From: Lucifuga dentata
Taxonomy: Eukaryota > Chordata > Actinopteri > Ophidiiformes > Bythitidae
Direction of reading: 5' to 3'
Assembly (NCBI GenBank): GCA_014773175.1
Contig: VXCM01000211.1
Location: forward strand, 1 to 64,000
DNA: 64,000 nt
Positions 1 through 12,793 of the stretch are shown one piece after another. The notes below the pieces were generated by a model. The model saw only the letters and a program-made list of their open reading frames with translations, ran no database searches and was not told the DNA's origin. How positions within the stretch are numbered: the stretch's first letter is position 1; each line of letters opens with the position of its first letter. A program made the translations under genes and the position numbers.

Positions 1-84
1 CTCTTTGCGCAGGATTATAATTTAGAAATTAGACACAAGAAGGGATCTGAGAATATTGTGGCGGACACTCTTTCTCGTGTCTAA
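1..84 (+). CDS. Ty3/Gypsy pol fragment, C-terminal end of RNase H
   Basis: Frame 1 is open from the window edge and ends at a TAA at 82-84, giving 27 residues. They include the motif HKKGSENIVADTLSR, the conserved end of the RNase H domain that follows reverse transcriptase in Ty3/Gypsy retrotransposons (family pattern: I-x-H-x-x-G-x-x-N-x-x-A-D-x-L-S-R). The final D and the LSR are intact. Only this tail is in the window; the reverse transcriptase would lie to the left. In most Ty3/Gypsy elements the frame continues into integrase, but here it stops one residue after LSR. That suits either a Gmr1-like element, where integrase precedes reverse transcriptase, or a copy that has lost its integrase. 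The family is clear; the subgroup is inferred. Confidence 0.85.
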   Translation, partial: LFAQDYNLEIRHKKGSENIVADTLSRV

Positions 85-400
85 ACCGATATTGCAGATG
101 GTCATATGTAAATAGTTGTTGACAATAACCAATGGGTTTTGTCTGATGGGAAGGGGTGTTACGTCCCTCACTGTGTAAAAGGTCCGTTGACGTNCAAAAC
201 AAACTGTGCTGGGCCGCTCTTCCAATTGGTTGGTTAACGGAGGCGGGATAACAGTGGCGGAGCCACATCCTCGATTGGCCCGTTTCTTCCCTCTGGGATG
301 CACCTTCGACTTCTCCTGCGGTGGACACATCTGATTGGAGGACAATTTCATCCCCTCCACCAATGAAGAAGGGTTGTAACACTTATTCATTTATCCCACT
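85..400 (+). mobile_element. 3' end of Ty3/Gypsy element: purine tract and LTR-like sequence
   Basis: After the pol stop there are about 60 bases of unremarkable sequence, then a purine tract (GGGAAGGGG, 148-156) directly followed by TGTTACGTCCC from 157. A polypurine tract abutting a TG dinucleotide is the expected start of a 3' LTR, and TGTTACG is a common LTR opening in fish Gypsy elements. The following 200-250 bases are more GC-rich than the rest of the window. The right LTR end (CA) and the target duplication could not be placed, so the end coordinate is approximate. Base 194 is N. Confidence 0.5.
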
Positions 401-570
401 CACCTTTATGAAATTCTGAACCGTATACTTTTCAGGATGTAATTCATGTCTTGTTTAATCGGCCTCTCCTGGATGTTAGTGGAGTTTTAGCAGAATCATA
501 TCACATCATTTTCAACTACTGGGTGTGTTACCACAGTATAGAAAAAAGAAAGAAGACACTCTGAGAACAC

Positions 571-958
571 ATACCTCCACCAAAGCCAATAAAATCCCCA
601 ATTAAAAAAAAAAAAAAAANTAAAAAAAAAAAAAAAATGTTATTAAATAATGAGTCACTATGCTACATTCTGTTGCAATCAGCCGTTAGCACATAGCATT
701 ATCCTTTTGCTTCAGCCTCTACCGTGGTTGGGAAGCACAGGGGAGCTCTTTTATTGCTCCAGGGCCAACGTTATTACCAACTTCGGGGAGTTAACCCTGT
801 CAATGGTAATGAACTCAGGGAATGAAGGTCTCTGCCTGTTTTTTGAGGAGCTGTAGCCTTTTATTTTACAGCAAACTCAACTTCATACTCTGCGTTCACT
901 GTTACTGTCACTATTGCAGCAACCTGCACTGATCACCAACAACCCGCTCTGCACACTG

Positions 959-1000
<42 letters not shown>

Positions 1001-1223
1001 ACATAGCAGTCTCCTATAGGAGTTGTGCTATTCATGGATCCTGGATCCAGAATATGATCCAGATCACCTCCAAATTTTAATCGCTTCCTTCTTCCTCTTG
1101 ACATTATCCATCTGTCCCCCAAATTTCATCCAAATCTGTTTAAGACCTTTCGAGATATCCTGCTAACAAACAGACAGACAAACAAATGCCAGTGATCACA
1201 TAAACCTTCTTGGCAGAGGTAAT
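571..1223. repeat. Remnant of an ACCTCC-ended interspersed repeat (family C)
   Basis: The left edge (571-590) reads ATACCTCCACCAAAGCC. The right edge (about 1200-1223) reads CTTCTTGGCAGAGGTAAT, whose reverse complement is similar. The right part, from about 1032, carries the GGATCCTGGATCCAG and AAATTTCATCCAAATCTG segments and an ACAGACAGACAAACAAA tract that resemble a repeat common in fish genomes. A related complete-looking copy lies at 48079-48322 and a partial one at 51435-51570. Between the two edges lie an A-run with an N (base 620) and a CA microsatellite, so this may be one element with insertions or two separate fragments. Its superfamily is not known to me. Confidence 0.45.
960..998. 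repeat. (CA)n microsatellite
   Basis: Uninterrupted CA dinucleotide repeat of about 19 units. Confidence 0.95.
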
Positions 1224-2633
1224 AAGAGTCTGACTAACAGACTTAAAATGATCAGTTTATAATATCTAATTTGGTATCCTCTCTCTTCTTTGAAAGCCAA
1301 TCGACTATGTATTGTATATTATATACCCATCCATACCCATTCTTGTCATACTATTAATAGTTGGGAAAAACTATAATAGGTATTGCTTATGGTAAAAACT
1401 GCCACTGGTAACATAAAATGTAGAGTTGAACTGGAACTGAAAGGGCAGTTGTCACTTAGAAAGATACTGTATTAAGATGCAGACGATGACAACTGAACAC
1501 AGATCACCATGGAAGCACATTTTTTGTAATACAGTTGTGTAGGTATTGCAGAGGGAGCTAAGCCAGTCAACGTCAACCTGGCTCAGTGGAAGAGTCCTGG
1601 CTTGTTCTCCATGACTGCATCTGCCAGGTTGTGTTCCTCTATGCTGGATGGAGTAGCCCTTCTCTCAAATTGGATGGTAATGAGAGTGACTGATGGGGAT
1701 GCTGGTGGAAGCTGCCAAAACTAATGCTTTGTGTCTCTCATGCTCTTTCTGTCTCTATTCTGCACTCTCTTTTGGTGTACCTCTTCTTTTTTTTTTTTCA
1801 TCTCTGAGGCCTTTTTAGCTCCATACTCAAACGGAATGCAGTAAATTTAGTCAGATAAGAGGAGCTTGGTGATTGCTGCTGTTAAATTTATTCACTGGAG
1901 TAGCAAATAATAGGAAAGAAGTAACGTAATCACAGCAAAACAAATTAAAGACACTACATCATTATTGCACTTAAATACTACCATTGGCTATCTAAATGTT
2001 TGCTTGGAGGTATATCTTAAATCATAACAGAGCTAAGTTGTGGGAGTTTTACATAACTCTGTGACTACAGAGTGCATGACATTAGAAACAGCATCTGCAT
2101 GAGCTGACTGCAGAATGACAACAATGAGAGCAATGAGTTTTGTAAAAGTAGTGTTGATTTAAACCCCTAAACCAGCAGTTTGGCATCCTGTCTCCAGCTA
2201 TGTGCCTTTTCTGTTATTCGGGTGGGATTACAACATCTGTTGTTGTCAAGAAAAAAAAAAAAAAAAANAAAAATAAGCAAGACCACAGAGCCTTGCCTTG
2301 CCAGCCTCTGTCCGTCTGCCAGTATTTTCTGGAAGCTTTTCAGAGCATTTACAGGGCGTGGTGTATTCTTGTGTAGCCTCACTATTGTTTACTAGCCTCA
2401 CTCAGTGTTCCTAAAGGACGACAGATCAACCATTGTTTTCACTGACTTAATTTTCCCACTTTGTTTGATGAAAGGTTTGAATCTTCTTCTTTGAGCTCTT
2501 ATCTTTTTCAGTCTTTCTTTGTCTTGCATCTTTAAAAAGAAAAAGGATGATATAACCTCATAGCAACAGCAAACTTGTCCCTCACAAAGGATCCAGTACC
2601 TCTCTGTCTCTCAACCATAAATATGTCGCCCTG

Positions 2634-2634
<1 letters not shown>

Positions 2635-2670
<36 letters not shown>
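2635..2670. repeat. Poly-T run
   Basis: A run of 36 T residues. On the minus strand this would be a poly-A tail, but no recognisable retroelement body lies upstream of it in that orientation. Confidence 0.9.
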
Positions 2671-2671
<1 letters not shown>

Positions 2672-3396
2672 TTATTTTACTGCTCAGGTGAATAAATTTG
2701 GCTATTTCCCGAAATGTCATTACAATCCAATCAGTTACATATGTCATAAATCAACAATGCGCTGCCACTTTTGAGCCAATCAGTATAATGTTGAAAGTAC
2801 TGTATAATGAGAAGCATCTATGCCTTTTGATCAAAGTCCAGTCATATGTGTGTGATACTGTGTGTGTGATGAAAGGTTAAATGATCAAATGAACAAATCA
2901 AAAGAAGGAAAACAGTCCTCTGACTTGTCTCATTATAGAGGACAGACACTCACCCAATGGACCAATATAGTTAGTCCATTGGATAATATTGTTCTACAGT
3001 TGCTGCAGGTCTAGTTAGATTGTCCATAAAGTCAAGTTTCCAAATGCTAAAAGTAAAATTTAGGCTGTATTTATGTCATGCTCAACTAACCAAAATACAT
3101 TTTCCTGTGTTCCTAGAATCAAGTAATAAGAAATTAGTTACAGTAGATCATATAAGAAAAAGTTATTTTTACTTGTGGATGGCTTGTGGATCTCTTAGTT
3201 CATTTAATTTATTACTTTTAGTATATAGACATAATAAAATAACAAAGTTTGATACTTAAATTTAAATGTTTTTTCTTTGCCTATGTGGTGTGGAAAAAAT
3301 AAGAAAAAATAAGATGCCGTGGAGTAGAGTTCCAACTCAAAGTTGGTCACACTAGGCTGGAGTGGCATGAAGAAAAACATCAACAGGAGGAGGCCT

Positions 3397-3464
3397 AGAA
3401 AGAAAGAGAGAGGGTGGAGGGAGAGAAGGAGGGAGGGAGGAAGAGAGAGACAGACAGACAGACA
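3397..3464. repeat. Purine-rich low-complexity block
   Basis: Almost pure A/G sequence (GAAAGAGAGAGGG and GGGAGGGAGG blocks) that ends in four ACAG units. Confidence 0.85.
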
Positions 3465-3948
3465 GCACAGGATTGAAAGTTGAGGGATGAGTGGTGAGAG
3501 GTTACGAGAGCATATCAGATAACAAAGATCAGAGATTAAGAGAAAATCAGTGGGTGGGGTCCACCAGCTGTCCTGTCCTAGACAAGTTATTGTGTTCTTC
3601 TGCTTAGATTGACCGCTGTTGGCCTTCTGTTCTTGTAAAATTCACTATGATCCACCCAACTATTGAGCACATTAAAAAAAAAAAAAAATCTTCCTGGACA
3701 GTAGACTATGCAAAAGTGTGTGTGTTAGAATTACTTGTATTTGTATTGTGCTTTTGAAAATCAACCATGATATAACAACTTGTATCTATATTTAATTGCA
3801 ACCGAAATTTTCAACGTTTGCAACCTTAATTGGTTATGTAAATTTTCTTATGTAAGAGCATCTCTGGTGACTTAGTGTAGGAAATAAGTGTCAAAGGAGT
3901 TTCAGCTGTTGATTGCTAATTGAGAACTACACTTTAGTCAAAAGATTA

Positions 3949-3994
3949 GTGTGTGTGTGTGTGTGTGCGTGTGCGTGCGCGTGTGAGCGCGTGT
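3949..3994. repeat. GT / GCGT alternating tract
   Basis: A GT repeat grades into GTGCGTGCGCGTG. Alternating purine-pyrimidine sequence of this kind can adopt Z-DNA. Confidence 0.85.
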
Positions 3995-6900
3995 AGTGAA
4001 GTGTCACATGCTCTTTGCGAAGCCTGATGGCATCAAATCATACTAAAATACTTCTGTGAGTACATTTACAGATTTTTAGAGATGTTAAGAAATGTTTTCC
4101 TTCAACTGTTTGTGTTACTGATTATGGTGAATTTGGCATTTGTGCTTTGCATGGGTGCATTTTCACTTTTGAGAAGAAAGCACTTGTGATGTTCCGCCCC
4201 TAAAATCTCCTCTAGTGTAAATCCTCCCCAGAACCACAAACTATTTGGTCCATCACCCAGAGAAGCCAGCTGAGGGCTCAACTGTTGGTAGAAGAGGAGG
4301 GATTTAGAGATTCCCTTGCGAGGACAGCCAAACCCCTGTGATTACTGCTTAATCCTCTCCAGCATATCATGTGCATCATGACAGCACAGAGAGCCTTTGT
4401 GACATCACTGAGGAGGCTGATATTGGGCTGCTAAGTCCATATCTCACTTTGCCTCATTCTTTATCATTCTGTGGCTTCTAACCTCACTCTCTCTTTCTCT
4501 CTCACTCTGTATTACGGTTTTTCCACTCTATATTTCCCCTGTCAGTCTCTTTTTCTATTGTCTGACGGTCAAGGGATAGGCGGAGAGGAGATCAGTGAGG
4601 ATTATCATTGTCTAGAGAACATGGATGGATTTGTACCCCATCTCGTAGTTTGATGTTGTGGCAACCTGCCCTCAACTAATGGTGCACAAGTAGATATCAG
4701 TCAAAAGCTCTTAACCAACCAAATTATTCCTTTGATGTCTTATTTAGAACAGTTTTTTTCAGTGTGGTTCCATTTCATGGAATTAAAAATACACCAGCTA
4801 AAATATTACACAGGGTATAGTGCTGTTGAATTCCCAAATTGAACCGAATCTGCTTATTAAAAAGGAGTAAGCCTTCTGATGCCTTTCTCTACTATTATAA
4901 TCTGCCTCTGCTGTCTGCTTTGTGTTCTGTGTCATCATCTTCAATGAGTTTTCACTCATGTCTACTCTGGTCAACAATGCTGTTTATTTTGGCTCAGTTT
5001 AATGTATTTTACAGTATAGCATTTGCTATATTGTTTTACCTTGTTGTCATACAGTGAAAATAGTATCAATGACATGCAGGACATGAATGTATGTGATGAA
5101 GGTGGAAGATTTCGACAGCAGAATATGGAAGCTGGGTTTAAACATGTTTCCAAACCAGTGAATACCTTTCAAATGGCTGCCCTTCTTATCAGTTCCTTGG
5201 GATGAAGCTACTGTTGTAATGTGTTTCTGGCAGAACTGAAGCATTAGTTGGATTTGGGCCCTTGTGAAGATGAATCAGTGATTACATGATGTCTGAAATA
5301 GTCATGTGCCAAGTAAAGCTAGTCAATCCAGTGTGTTTCTGTCATCTGAGAGGAAAGGAAAGATGTCTCCCTGCTTCTGAACACAATGACAGTCTGTGGC
5401 ATTTCAACTTGTCAATCGACTTGACAATTAATCGTAGCCTTCAGCTTTGACTCGGATTTAGAGAGTGCTTAGACATATCCCTACATGTCCTCGGAGATGA
5501 AACAAATGGCCTTGCCATTGACAGAGTCATTGTACTCAGCATTAGTCACCAAACCACGATAGGAAATACTGGCATCTGAATTGATACCCAGCAGCATTTG
5601 ATAAAGGGATGACTGAACAAAGTCATTACGGAATGTTCAAAACTAACTTTTTATTATGCGAAAGAGAATTTGAGGCCTCAGCTCCACAGTATCAATATTC
5701 TCATGGCCATTAAGCATCCATCCAAATGGGTTTTATTGAGAGTAATTCTGCTAGTAATAACAAAACAGTGTAAAAGTCTTGTTCAGGATATTTTTATTAT
5801 GTATTTTCCTTTGATACTGCATTTTACCACAGAGTACCACAGTTCAGAATGTGACTTAATAGCCCACAAACAGGGAATAACCCACAAAGTAAAGTCTAAT
5901 CCTTTCTTCTGCTATGTACATTATACATTCTATCACTCTACATATACAACAGTCCATTAGAATGCATATTATATATGGCATCTGTCTTCTCACATTAACA
6001 AACCAACTGGTTCCCTTTTTAATAGCTATCTGCCTCACTTTTCTATGCCACTGGACCATCCCAAGGCAATATAGATTATTTGAACCTAAATATCTTCCTT
6101 AACTTTTCAGTGATTTAGGTCTATTTTTGTGTTACTTGCATAATCGTTCTGCACCTCCAGTAATATTTTCATCTCCTATGATATGTAGGAGTCGATGCTG
6201 TAGGCAGATGGTGGTGATATAGAGAAAAGGATGCCGTGATTTTGTGAGTGCAGTTCCTGAACAAGGAATAAAGTGTCAAGTTGAGCAAGAATGATGGGAA
6301 ACTGTTTGCTCTCTCATTCTGTCTTTTGCTGCTGTACACAGGTACAGGATATCATCGGCATCTACCAACAAACTTACAGGCAGACATGCATTCTCTGTCA
6401 TGTACTCCTAACTGCCTGGCATAAACACAAATGCATGCCTGAACACATATAAACAAACACATTTGGGCCATAGTTTGCAATATCCTTCATAGAATCATTA
6501 CAGGCCTAAATTGTTGGAATATTATATTGGTAACATTGCAGAAAATATGTTTTATCCAAAAATTGATCCATTGAAGATGATATTGCCTTGATTGTGTTTA
6601 CTTCCTAATGATCTTGTCAGTATCTCTGTTGAAGACTGATACATTATTGGATGTACCAAATCTTGGAGAAATTTTTAAATGACAGTTTAGATGTCAGAAA
6701 TATAAAGATCTCTACATGACAACTACACAGAACCTGTTCTCTTTTTGCCTCAGATGCAGAGTGGCTTGTATTTATTACATGCTCAGCAAATTTGTTTGGT
6801 TGTGAATAGCAGAATAGCATCTCATAAAACTCAGATAATGAGAACACATGGGAACACAGGAAATGCGGGCACCAAATTGTGTAGTACTGATAGGCAGCAT

Positions 6901-8510
6901 GGAAGTGATGGTAATGGTCAAATAAGGTTCCAGATACATCGTTGATTAATTTGTTGCATGTGCGCAAACGTTTGTGTTGAGTCCATTAAAATTGCAGCAA
7001 TAGCAAATGAGAGAGAAAGAAAAAAAAAAATCAGCACTAGCTCTTAACCAAGGCAGTCAAGTGACACTTCACCCCCAGAACAGATTGGGCTGAAGTGGCT
7101 ATTGCTGAGAGCACACTGGCTAGCTGGCTGGTTCGCTGTCAAATTTCTCCATGAGTAGGGATGATGATGCACATAGTCCTATAGGGAGAATAATGAAAGT
7201 GACCTCGAAATCGTTGACACTAAAGAGAGCTGCTGAAATGCCAGAGTGCTTTGAATGCATTTGTGTATGTATGTTTGTTGCGGTGTTTCGTGGCAGCAGT
7301 TGTAGCGTCATGTTTCCAAAAAGTAATTTCTGCCTTGGTGATGTGTTTGGAAGATGTGAGCCTACTCCAGTGTGTGAATGAATGACGGGCTGCCAGCATG
7401 GATGGATGAAGTGTACAGGCGCTACTGACGCCTGTCTGTGCCGGAGCCGACTCGCATTGTTCATTCTTGGCCTCTCATCCATGTGATCTGAGCAGAGGTG
7501 CTGACTCCAGTCAAAAACCAAGTGCTGTCAGAAAAGAAAGCTACCTCCTGCTCACTATTGGACGTTAAGGTCTAAAAATAGCTCCTCTGTGAAAGAACAC
7601 ACTCTGTCATCGGTTCAAAATGCATTTCATATTCAGTATATGCATTTCAAATTTGTCCTCTTTTTTCCAGCCTTTAGGAATTAAAATCTTATGATTCCTC
7701 TACTAACTCATCTTGATAAATCATACCAGCTAAACCCCAAGTTTTCCATCCAATCCTCAAGGCAGAAACCCCCCCCAACCACTGTTAAATATTAAGACCC
7801 TCTGAAATCATATTTACATTCGTTATCTTTCAGCAATGCTCTCTTAGGTACAGCACACCATCAATCATGATTAAAATCATCTTAACCATATTAAAAGGCT
7901 AAGAAAACCTGATTTATCTCTGAAAAGTGAGGCCCTCTGGTCTGATTAAAGTGAATTTCCTCCATCTACTGCAAACTCCAGTCTAGGCAGGAGCATTATT
8001 TAGATGAGAGGATAGAATTCAGTAAACATCACACTGGCCTGAATGAATGTTAACAGTTAGAAGTTTAATGAAGCACTTAAATTGCCATTTCCAAGCCAAA
8101 CAAAATTTCATGAATATGAAAGTTCCAAATTATTCCCCAAACACAAGCTTACGGTTGTTTGTTATAAGTATACTACTATGCCTCATAACCATCTACCATA
8201 AACTATGTCCTCCCTAAAACTTTTTAGATTAAATTAAAAATCTAATACTGCCCATAGCAAAAAATTAATTGAAACTGAATGAGAAATTATCATTCATACT
8301 CAACATTTTTATGCCCTCTAGCAAAAAACTTAATTAAAATCTATTCAAACTCAATTTAAATGAGACCAATATAAGCAAATATAATTTCAGCCATAATAAA
8401 GCCATGCAAACAATCTAGATTCATGATAAACACTGTAGAGCTATCAGTTACGAAGACCAATGAATCCAGGTCATGTCTCTGCATGTCCTCTCCACATGAC
8501 CAGAGGAGAC

Positions 8511-8531
8511 ATCACATCACATCACATCACA
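8511..8531. repeat. Short (ATCAC)n pentamer array
   Basis: Four tandem copies of the ATCAC pentamer. Confidence 0.8.
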
Positions 8532-10306
8532 AGCCAGAAGTGGACGTGTTTATTGTGACAAGTCTAGTGGACCACCAGCCTGTAGCTCCCAGCTGCCTCC
8601 TCCAGCTAAACATCATCTGCGCTTCAACTTGGTTTCACTAATCCGAGTGACTGGCAGCTTCTGTCAATGTTATCACTTAAAAGAGTGATATCATATTTCT
8701 TCCTCCCACCCTGGGAGGACTGTGGGAACATGAGGGAGAGAAGCATTCAAATTTGAAAGAGCAGAGGCGGCAGCATCCGTGCCGAGCAACTGGGCTGATT
8801 GTTGTGATGAATCGCTGTTACTGAATAGATGACAACTGGTGCTGATCTTCAATCAGAAAGGTCTCCATGTTTACATGACCCTTATGCCTCCGTGGTCCTG
8901 GAAGCAGAACCCGAAATCTAAAATACATAGCCTTCTCCCCTGACTCTATTATCATAAACACATTTTTATGCTCAATTACAGTTTATGTCAAATGAAAGAT
9001 GCCACAATTAATGTTTATAACTTATTAGGTATTGAAGTGTGTGTTATTGTTTCATGGGACATTGAGCTTAATGTTTGTTTTAGGGCTGTAAAGACAAATC
9101 GTTGTCTTGAGCTGCTGTGCATTTTAATCATGGCTTGATGGTTTGATTATGTGGTGAAGAATATCATTACACATATTAAGGAAAAGTCATGATTCAAATT
9201 GCATACCAAATACAAAAACTGCTTAAGCCCTTTTGTCTAAAGTAGCATAAATGTGACGAGTGTAGCAGTGTAATTTATCGAGTTAAATCTTTTGATTAGT
9301 GTGTTGTATATGTATGAGGCCATACAGGAAGACTCTCATGTTCAGCCTCATATTGGTGCCATCAAACTTCAGTAATTAATGAAATCCATTATAGCCGAGG
9401 AGTCAGGACACATAAATGAGTGTCTTGCATGAAGGATTGTCTCACACACAAATGTGTTGTATGGAGTAAAGTGCATTTAGTGCTCTATAACTAACAACTT
9501 CAGTTTCATTCATCTGCCCAACAGCTCACAAATATGACTTCAAAATTAGTTTATCCCTATGTACATAAATTAAATGGATGATCTGTCTTTATCCTCTTTT
9601 CCCAAAATGCCTTAATGTCACTCTTTCTTAGACCAGGATGATTTTAGCCATGCATGCTTGCACCAAAGCATGCCAGTCATATTCTCACTTGCATCCATTT
9701 TGTCAGTCTGGACAATTAACTGCTGCAGCCACCAGGGCGATGTGAGGGCTGAAACTAAGAAAAACCTTAAGAACTATTTCCTATATTTGTAAATGAAGAT
9801 GGCGACAATCAGCTCCATCACACTGAAGAAGCAATGCTTCCAGTGAAAGGAGGATGCATGTGGCAGCCATCATGCATATGTGTATGCGTATAATCCTGGT
9901 TTTAAAGACAGATTACATCCCAAAACAAACACAGACTGCAGCATATTTGTGCCTAGAAAGTTGCAAAATTGTCCAAGCAACCAAATGGCTGCTTTTTCCC
10001 TTTAGTTTATCATGCAGATACCTACACTTCTGCTTACATATATTTTAAAATTTTTAATGGGTGACTTCTGTCCACCGCATTTGTCTGTCTTTAGACAAAT
10101 TGTAAGGATTCAAGTAATGCCAGATCTCCTTATGCAATCTCTCGTCAGAACAGAACATTAATTTAGTTTTACTAGCACGTTTAGCTGGCACGCAGTCACA
10201 AAATCTGTAAATCCACAAGGCAAGCCGCTAATGAAATCTACATCAGGTGGACCTTTGCAGACAGGTCGTGGCAGAAAGTGTAAACTGGCCTTTATGAAAC
10301 ACCTTG

Positions 10307-10354
10307 AGTAATGTATTCTCTCCTATGTGCAGTAATGTATTCTCACCTATGTGC
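10307..10354. repeat. 24-bp tandem duplication
   Basis: The unit AGTAATGTATTCTC(T/A)CCTATGTGC occurs twice in direct succession with a single mismatch, which suggests a recent local duplication. Confidence 0.9.
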
Positions 10355-11554
10355 AGCCAGTGACAAACCTGAAATTTCAAAGTTCATCCGTCACTCTGAA
10401 AGGTGTCCAGTCTTTAGAGAATGAAGGATACACTGCAAGAGGTTTGCTTCTGGTTCTGTCTTTTATTCAGCAGCAATATGAAAAGGAAATTCAAGTACTC
10501 ACTGTGGGTATTACAAAGGGTATTAAGTATTCCTCTGCCTTTTCTGGCTTCTTCTTACTTGTCAAATCATTGTGCATCTCCATAACTCATTTGCCAGCAC
10601 CTATCAAGGCTGCGACAGACATAGGAACAGGTTAATTGGGTGCATGTGTACCTCGTGACTCACTGATCCAATTCTGAATCTCCTGTTTTTTTGCCTAAAA
10701 TCCATTTGAGCCACACAGTTAATGTTGTTGTATGTTCTTGTGTTGGTTGTGAGGCTTCTGACAAAATATGAAACATCCGAGACAGAATTCCAGAGCAATG
10801 AATCACCAAGTATAGAAGATGGATAAAGATCTTATTAGCAGGAAGAAGCAAGATTCATTTTGAGAATGATGTATAATATCCAGACTATTGCTGTAGTCTT
10901 AATAATATCAACAGTTGAATCATCACGGAAAATTTAAAAAAAAAGCTGTTTGTCGTGACAGCATAACCTCCACAACACGCACTTCCTCTCAAGCTGACAC
11001 TCCATTTTCTGTTTATGACTAATCTTCTTTCTCCATACTTCATATTTTCCACAAGTACATATATTTGACTTTTTTTTCTTTTTTTTTTTTTAAATTTGTG
11101 ATCTGAACAGAACAATAATGCAACTTCCTACACACTGATAAACTTGCTAAACTTGTTCAGGTTTGTCTCATGGCTTTGCTCTTTTCTTCCTTGCCTTGGG
11201 TCAATGTTATGTTTTGTTTGCTAGATTCATTAATTCTCTTTTTTTCCCCCCCCAGTTTTATTATGCATAACTGCCTAACTTTTGCTCTTAGGCTCATTAT
11301 TTATGCCCAGTGTCAGCTAGGATTTTTTGTGGCTGTCAAAACAGGCAAGCAGAAGCTGTTTTGAATATGAGTTTCTTTCATTTTTCTGTGACAGACCTTT
11401 TCTTAACACTTGGCAACTCCATTTGAAATTAAACTAATTTTTAAGTTCACATAAGACTTTTCTTCATCTGAGTTTATTTTATATTTATGTTGCCTTTTGT
11501 TGCTACAATCTATTTGAACTCAGTCTGTTAATGGATTCTGCAGTGGATTCAGTT

Positions 11555-12215
11555 AAAGGACTGATGCAGCTGCACAATCAGAACAGAGTGAGCTTTTCTG
11601 GAGATGGCCTTAAAGGACCATAACTGTGACTTTTGAGCCCAATACATACAACCTGCATACATGTTACATTACTGCCAAACATTTTCCAAAAACATACGAC
11701 TGGAGCGGTAAATATTAGAATTGTTTTTCCTGCCTTCCAGACTGCCATTCCAGCATGCTGTTGAAATCAACTTGTAGAGACTTGAAACATGCTTACAATC
11801 GGTAATCCATCACAGCAAACAAAATGTCTATTACAATTTTTTGTCAAAGACTTTTAATTTAACTGATCCAACACAGAGCTATGTGGAAGAAAATGTATGC
11901 CTGGGAATAAAGTCCCAAGAGAAGACTGCTTTTACTAAGATATTAAAACGACCATGCCTTCTACAATCGTGTGTAAGTTTTAGCAGGTGAAACATTGAAT
12001 TTTAAAGTGAGTGTATCACCTGAACATTTGATTTTTTAAAGATTAGTGGGTTTAGTTTTTTGGAAAATGGCTGGCAGTAACATAACTTGTATACGGGTAG
12101 TATTTATTGGGTTCACACATGCAAAATCATGGCAGGCTCCTTTAAACAGACAGTACCTTTAGAAAACACCAGTTTTCACTCATTGTACACCATGGAGGTA
12201 CAGCAAGGGAGATTA

Positions 12216-12252
<37 letters not shown>

Positions 12253-12325
12253 ATATTAAAGCATTGCAGAGGTTTCAAAAATATCCCCAAAATGAAAATA
12301 AGAAATGTATATCCACTTTAAAACT
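11555..12325 (+). repeat. Family B interspersed repeat, interrupted by a family A element
   Basis: The left part (about 11555-11609) and right part (12146-12325) match the uninterrupted copies at 16480-16875 and 25600-25970. Shared landmarks, in order, are ATCAGAACAGAGTG, GGCCTTAAA, CAGTTTTCACTCA, CAGCAAGGGAGA, a T-run and ATTAAAGCATTGCA. The family A element (11610-12145) sits exactly at the TTAA of GGCCTTAAA. The outer ends of the repeat are approximate and its class is unknown. Confidence 0.65.
11610..12145 (+). mobile_element. Family A MITE-like element, copy 1 (full length)
   Basis: The element begins TTAA-AGGACCATA and ends CCT-TTAA. Its first and last 90 or so bases are inverted repeats of each other: AGCCCAATACATACAACC and CATTTTCC on the left, GGAAAATGGCTGGCAGTAA and TATTTATTGGG on the right. 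TTAA is present at both junctions and once at the empty site in the paralogous family B copy at 25856, so TTAA is a genuine target-site duplication. There is no transposase frame, so it is non-autonomous. TTAA duplication is typical of the Kolobok and piggyBac superfamilies; the AGG start favours Kolobok, but this is inference. Confidence 0.85.
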
Positions 12326-12793
12326 CACTTCCTGTATTAAATGAGTATATTATAGTATTAAAAAATTGGTTCTAGATTTGTAACATCCTTGGTCTGTCAA
12401 GTATTACCTGCTAGAAGTAAAAACACAGGGGGGTTTGTGTTAGGATTTCAAGTAAACAACAGTAGGAGGAATGATGAAGATGAGGTAAATGCTCATTTGC
12501 CATCCTGCACAATCAGGTCTTTTGCTTCTGACCTGTTATCTTTCATTTTCACCCACAGCATGGAAAGAATTGGGCTCAAGGGTGAGCAGTCAGGCAAACG
12601 CTTCTGGAAATAGATTAAGACAAGCGCTGCTCACCACCCATCCCCTCTTCCTACACTTCCCATTTCAGTGGGATTCATTTTCTCTTTCATTTCCCAGGCC
12701 ACTTCCTCACTACCTCACATATCTCCTCACACACACACCTTTTGTCTCCTGCAAACCTCCCATACTCACATCTTTATTAGGAACTGTTTCTCT

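Larger units (their letters stand above)
1224..11550. other. Intronic stretch with simple repeats only
   Basis: No exon, RNA gene or coherent transposon was recognised. The visible structures are A- and T-runs (2251-2272 with an N at 2268; T run 2635-2670), a purine-rich block (3397-3464), a GT/GCGT tract (3949-3994), a CATCA pentamer array (8511-8531) and a 24-bp tandem duplication (10307-10354). Open frames are short and carry no family motifs. Confidence 0.6.

Noticed and set aside
22..390. Minus-strand frames of 117-122 codons at the left edge
   Set aside because: They run antisense across the Gypsy LTR and contain an N codon; the plus-strand RNase H reading explains the region better.
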